Below are positions 60,629-64,000 of a stretch of 64,000 nucleotides of DNA, piece after piece. How positions within the stretch are numbered: the stretch's first letter is position 1; each line of letters opens with the position of its first letter. Location: the IMG/VR virus record IMGVR_UViG_3300008108_000178, positions 1 to 64,000 of that record; one strand, 5' to 3'. Source of the stretch: a virus. The notes under the pieces were generated by a model. It searched no databases, was not told where the DNA came from, and saw only the letters and a program-made list of their open reading frames with translations. The position numbers and the translations under genes were made by a program.

Positions 60629-60631
60629 ATA
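60624..60631 (+). promoter_or_regulatory. Candidate T4-type late promoter
   Basis: CATAAATA spans the stop of the last oxygenase gene, 22 bp before the gene at 60653. Confidence 0.55.
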
Positions 60632-60652
60632 TAGTAGAATTAATTTAGTATT

Positions 60653-60913
60653 ATGATTGAAGCAACCGAAAATAAAACATATACATTTGAAGAAATTTGG
60701 GAAAATTTTGCATCTCAATTAAATGAAGCGAGAATCCAATTGAATAATAAAGAAGAAGAAATTCAAGCAGAAGCTGCTCATATGACAAGAATTGATCTTA
60801 CTGAATTTAATGACTTAAGAACTGCTGTTATTAAATTAGAAGCAGCATTAGAAACTATGGATATTTTGAGAGTAAATTTATTCAACCAAGAATCATTGAT
60901 TGTAAAACAATGA
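60653..60913 (+). CDS. Small helical protein, 86 aa
   Basis: It starts MIEATENKTYTFEEIWENF. The rest is one long helix with acidic heptads (ARIQLNNKEEEIQAEA; FNDLRTAVIKLEAALETM), likely a coiled coil. A late-promoter-like GATAAATA follows the stop. The function is unknown. Confidence 0.7.
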   Translation: MIEATENKTYTFEEIWENFASQLNEARIQLNNKEEEIQAEAAHMTRIDLTEFNDLRTAVIKLEAALETMDILRVNLFNQESLIVKQ

Positions 60914-60919
60914 TAAATA
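60912..60919 (+). promoter_or_regulatory. Candidate T4-type late promoter
   Basis: GATAAATA lies 28 bp before the gene at 60948. Confidence 0.55.
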
Positions 60920-60947
60920 ATCATACACATAATTATTATTGATCACT

Positions 60948-61130
60948 ATGGACACCGAACAACTTAAGAAAAATTTTGAAGATCAACTTGCTACTACAGA
61001 AAAGCAAATCGCCGAGCTGGAAGCAAATCTAGAAAAAGCAAAAGAGTATCGCCTTAAACTACAAGGCGGTCTAGAAACTCTAATTCTTCTGAATCCGCCA
61101 GAAGAATCTACAGAAGAAGTAGCAGAATAA
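60948..61130 (+). CDS. Small coiled-coil protein, 60 aa
   Basis: The ATG at 60948 (MDTEQLKKNFEDQLATTEK) is chosen over an upstream TTG because it lies at the right distance from the late promoter. The continuous heptad (IAELEANLEKAKEYRLKLQ) indicates a coiled coil, with an acidic tail (EESTEEVAE). The type is common before gp13 in cyanophages. Confidence 0.75.
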   Translation: MDTEQLKKNFEDQLATTEKQIAELEANLEKAKEYRLKLQGGLETLILLNPPEESTEEVAE

Positions 61131-61136
61131 TCTTCA

Positions 61137-61171
61137 AATCCCTATCTGATAAATACAGGTAGGGATTTTTT
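61137..61171 (+). terminator. Intrinsic terminator with a late promoter in its loop
   Basis: AATCCCTATCTG (61137-61148) pairs with CAGGTAGGGATT (61156-61167) with one G-T pair, then TTTT. The loop plus the last stem base reads GATAAATA (61148-61155), a T4-type late promoter for gp13 at 61184. Confidence 0.8.
61148..61155 (+). promoter_or_regulatory. T4-type late promoter inside the terminator loop
   Basis: GATAAATA lies 29 bp upstream of the gp13 start. Termination of the upstream transcript and restart for the neck operon would share the same DNA. Confidence 0.65.
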
Positions 61172-61183
61172 GTATCTAATTAA

Positions 61184-62014
61184 ATGGCACAGCCATCTAC
61201 AAGACAGGGACTAATTGATTATTGCAAAAGGCAATTAGGTGCTCCTGTGCTACAGATCAATATTGATGACGCTCAAGTTGGAGATGTCATTGATGATGCT
61301 ATTCAGTATTATCAGGAATGGCATTATGATGGTGTGGAAAGAATGTATCTCAAACATCAGGTAACAGCAGATGATGTTGCTAGATTTACTGCTTCTAATG
61401 AATTAAATAGCACAGCAGATCCTGATGCATCTACATGGGAGAATAGAAAAAACTTTATTGAAGTGCCAGATCATGTAATCGGTATTTCAAAAGTATTTGG
61501 TGTGTCATCTAATTGGGTTCGCAATGATTTGTTTGGTTTAAGCAACCAGTATTTCTTGATGGATGTATTTTCATTTTCATCTGGATTTGCTTTTGGTAAT
61601 TTTGATATGACAAATTATTATATGATTCGTCAGTATTTTGAAACTCTTGATATGGTTGTCAATACTGGTGCATTAGTTGAGTATAGATTTAACAAAAGAC
61701 AGGATCGTTTGTTTATTGATATTGATGTAAACAGATTGACAGAAGGAAATTATATTTTAATTGAATGTTATAGAGCATTGAATCCAGATGAATTTAATCA
61801 AATCTATAATGATAGTTTTGTGAAGAAGTATGCTACTGCTCTCATGAAGAGGCAGTGGGGACAGAACTTAATTAAGTATAATGCTGTCCAACTTCCTGGT
61901 GGTATCACACTAAATGGAAGACAGATTTATGAAGATGCGTTGGCGGAACTTGCTCAATTAGAAGCTGATATGCCAACCAAGTATACACTCCCACCAATGG
62001 ATATGATCGGATAA
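61184..62014 (+). CDS. 13: Neck protein gp13
   Basis: gp13 closes the head-tail neck with gp14 after DNA packaging. Length (276 aa) fits. The N-terminus QPSTRQGLIDYCKRQLGAP, then VLQINIDDAQVGDVIDDAIQ and the later YRFNKRQDRLFIDIDVN are family features. The gp14 gene begins two bases after its stop. Confidence 0.9.
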   Translation: MAQPSTRQGLIDYCKRQLGAPVLQINIDDAQVGDVIDDAIQYYQEWHYDGVERMYLKHQVTADDVARFTASNELNSTADPDASTWENRKNFIEVPDHVIGISKVFGVSSNWVRNDLFGLSNQYFLMDVFSFSSGFAFGNFDMTNYYMIRQYFETLDMVVNTGALVEYRFNKRQDRLFIDIDVNRLTEGNYILIECYRALNPDEFNQIYNDSFVKKYATALMKRQWGQNLIKYNAVQLPGGITLNGRQIYEDALAELAQLEADMPTKYTLPPMDMIG

Positions 62015-62015
62015 G

Positions 62016-62900
62016 ATGCCTACTAGTCCTTACTTTCCCCCATACTACGAAGGATATTCTGGCGAGCAAAATCTCGTACAGGATCTTGTTGACGAACAGA
62101 TAAAACTGTTTGGATCGGATATCTATTATATCCCAAGAACTATTCTTAAAGATAATACATTAGATGATGTAATCTATTCTAAATTTGAAAGTCAATTTCA
62201 AGTTGAAATGCTTCTTTCTAATGTTGAAGGTTTTGGTGAGCAATCAGAATTTATTTCCAAATTTGGTATTCGCATTACCGACGAAGTTAAATTTATTGTT
62301 TCTGCAAGAAGATGGGCAGAATCAGAAGAACAATATAATCCACCTTTAACTGTTGCTGGAAGACCGAATGAAGGAGATCTTTTATACTTTCCATTAACTA
62401 CAGATATCTATGAAATTAAATTTGTAGAAAGAGAATCTCCTTTCTATCAGTTTGGCAAGATTCAGTTTATCATTATGACTGCAGAAATCTATGAAATTGG
62501 TAACGATAAAATTAATACTGGTATTGAAGCAATTGATGAAATTGAACAACTATTCAGTTCTGCTATTGCACTCAATATGAAGGTTGGTGGTACTGGAAAC
62601 TTTGATATTGGTGAAGTAGTTACTGGTAGTATATCAAATGAAACTGGAGAAGTCAAGTCTTGGAATCCAACAACAAGAGTTGTTCAGATTATTAATCGCA
62701 CAGGAACATTTGTCGAAAATGAAAGTTTAACAGGTGATGATAGCGGAGCAGTTTGGGTCGTAGATAATTTCTCTACGATTGAAAATACTAATTCTGAATA
62801 TGATCAAAATAAATATATTGAAGACACTGCAGATCCTCTTATTGATTGGGGTGAAGTAAACCCATTCGGGGAATATGGAAATATAGGAGATAGCTTTTAA
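62016..62900 (+). CDS. 14: Neck protein gp14
   Basis: It works with gp13 at the portal-tail joint. N-terminal GYSGEQNLVQDLVDEQIK, KLFGSDIYYIPRTILKDNT and the C-terminal acidic NPFGEYGNIGDSF are characteristic. Length 294 aa. It overlaps the gp15 start by one base. Confidence 0.9.
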   Translation: MPTSPYFPPYYEGYSGEQNLVQDLVDEQIKLFGSDIYYIPRTILKDNTLDDVIYSKFESQFQVEMLLSNVEGFGEQSEFISKFGIRITDEVKFIVSARRWAESEEQYNPPLTVAGRPNEGDLLYFPLTTDIYEIKFVERESPFYQFGKIQFIIMTAEIYEIGNDKINTGIEAIDEIEQLFSSAIALNMKVGGTGNFDIGEVVTGSISNETGEVKSWNPTTRVVQIINRTGTFVENESLTGDDSGAVWVVDNFSTIENTNSEYDQNKYIEDTADPLIDWGEVNPFGEYGNIGDSF

Positions 62901-63703
62901 TGTTAGGACCACACTATTATAACGAGGCAATACGCAAAACTGTCGTTGCATTTGGAACACTATTCAATAATATCGAAATTCAAAAGCTAGATCCACAAAC
63001 AAAGGATGTTCTTGAAGTAGAAAAAGTTCCTCTTGGTTATGGACCAAAAAATAAATTTCTTACTCGTTTAGAACAGAACCCAGAAGTGGGAAGAAAGGTT
63101 GCTATTCAGTTGCCTCGTATATATTTCGAGATGACTGGTATTAATTACGATAACGCAAGAAAGACAAGTCCTATTCAAAAATATAGAACTGTTGTTGCAG
63201 ATAATGGTAATGAAGTAAGAGTTCAATATGTTCCTGTTCCATATAACATGGATTTTGAACTTGGTATTATTGCTAAGTCCCAGGATGATGGTCTGCAAAT
63301 TATTGAACAGATCTTACCATACTTTCAACCAAATTTTAACCTTACTCTTAATTTCATTCCAGACATGGATGAGAAGAGAGATGTTGCTGTAATTTTAAAT
63401 AGTGTAGATTATGAAGATGATTGGGAAGATGATTTCATGCAACGCCGTAGTATTATTTGGACTTTGAATTTTACCGCTAAGTCATACATATACGGTCCTT
63501 TCAATCAAGCTGGTATTATTCGCAAAGCTACAGTTTACGAATCAGTTGGTGATCTAAATCAAAGCAGAAGAAATGCTGCATATTCTTATACACCAAAAGC
63601 ACTTGAAGATATTAATGATGATGGTGTTATAGATAACTTAGATGATGCTCTGGTTATGCCAGATGATGATTTCGGATTTAATGAAGGTGTAGAGTTCTTT
63701 TAA
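62900..63703 (+). CDS. 15: Tail sheath stabiliser/completion protein gp15
   Basis: gp15 caps the tail tube and sheath and links to the neck. It begins MLGPHYYNEAIRKTVVAFGT and includes FNNIEIQKLD, PLGYGPKNKFLTRLEQNP and IWTLNFTAKSYIYGP, matching the family. Length 267 aa. Confidence 0.9.
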   Translation: MLGPHYYNEAIRKTVVAFGTLFNNIEIQKLDPQTKDVLEVEKVPLGYGPKNKFLTRLEQNPEVGRKVAIQLPRIYFEMTGINYDNARKTSPIQKYRTVVADNGNEVRVQYVPVPYNMDFELGIIAKSQDDGLQIIEQILPYFQPNFNLTLNFIPDMDEKRDVAVILNSVDYEDDWEDDFMQRRSIIWTLNFTAKSYIYGPFNQAGIIRKATVYESVGDLNQSRRNAAYSYTPKALEDINDDGVIDNLDDALVMPDDDFGFNEGVEFF

Positions 63704-63709
63704 CAACAT

Positions 63710-64000
63710 ATGAATGAGTTTGAAAAAAGCATGGAACAAATTTTTGATATTGATATTACTGCAGAAGAAACTGAAGTAGTTGAGCAAAAGAAAGAGGATC
63801 CTAAATTGAAAGAGGATCCTCAAAAGGATTATGAATATACCAGGGGGGAACTCTATAGCCTCATCAGCAAGGGCCAGGAGGCTGTACAAGGTGCCTTAGA
63901 GGTCGCTCAGGAGTCAGGACACCCGAGAGCCTATGAAGTTGCTGTAGCGGCGATGAAACACGTTGCTGACATGACTGATAAGCTGATCGATCTTCAGAAA
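63710..64000 (+). CDS. 16: Small terminase subunit gp16, 3'-truncated by the window edge
   Basis: The ATG lies six bases after gp15. The visible 97 residues have an acidic variable start, then YEYTRGELYSLISKGQEAVQ and SGHPRAYEVAVAAMKHVAD, the helical DNA-recognition part of T4-like small terminases. It starts the packaging cassette; gp17 would be expected next, outside the window. Confidence 0.85.
   Translation, partial: MNEFEKSMEQIFDIDITAEETEVVEQKKEDPKLKEDPQKDYEYTRGELYSLISKGQEAVQGALEVAQESGHPRAYEVAVAAMKHVADMTDKLIDLQK

Overview
This window is a segment of a T4-like (myovirus) cyanophage genome, almost certainly from a phage of Synechococcus or Prochlorococcus type. The evidence is the T4 structural gene order on one strand (gp25, gp6, gp8, then gp13, gp14, gp15 and the start of gp16), the AT-rich late promoters of the TATAAATA/GATAAATA type, dense overlapping small ORFs, and many short proteins of kinds I recognise from other cyanophages. 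Every gene I accept reads on the + strand. No tRNA, rRNA, insertion sequence or CRISPR array was seen.

Region 1 (1-9250) is a tightly packed run of about 40 small genes, mostly unknown, linked by ATGA/TAATG stop-start overlaps and served by several host-like sigma70 promoters. Recognisable members are an SPFH/prohibitin-like membrane protein and several short cyanophage-specific proteins. Many are under 60 codons.

Region 2 (9250-14950) is sparse in genes and rich in DNA structure. It holds cyanobacterial DnaA-box-like sites in a 14-bp inverted repeat, six copies of a 24-bp dyad motif, large hairpins, a four-copy 27-bp tandem repeat, intrinsic terminators, and a 340-bp AT-rich block containing a perfect 29-bp inverted repeat. 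Interspersed are short genes, two KTSC-like proteins and a GP88-family protein. It looks like a replication and/or regulatory hub.

Region 3 (14950-53900) encodes baseplate and fibre proteins: a PAAR-like spike-tip candidate, gp25, gp6, a 3381-residue YHYH-domain protein, gp8, a 2528-residue DUF4815-like protein whose 5' end is disrupted, a 1270-residue protein with a cupredoxin-like copper-ligand pattern, a 2876-residue beta-helical fibre protein, and three tandem glycine-rich adhesin-like paralogues.

Region 4 (53900-60630) lies directly behind the adhesin genes. It is an operon-like run of a tail-fibre-assembly-like gene, a flavin-dependent tryptophan halogenase with intact catalytic residues, a DUF6065-like protein, and six predicted 2-oxoglutarate/Fe(II) oxygenases or cupins. 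This is the most interesting system in the window: a candidate virion- or host-protein modification cassette.

Region 5 (60650-64000) holds two small coiled-coil proteins, a terminator whose loop carries a late promoter, and the neck/tail-completion genes gp13, gp14, gp15 and the 5' part of the small terminase gp16.
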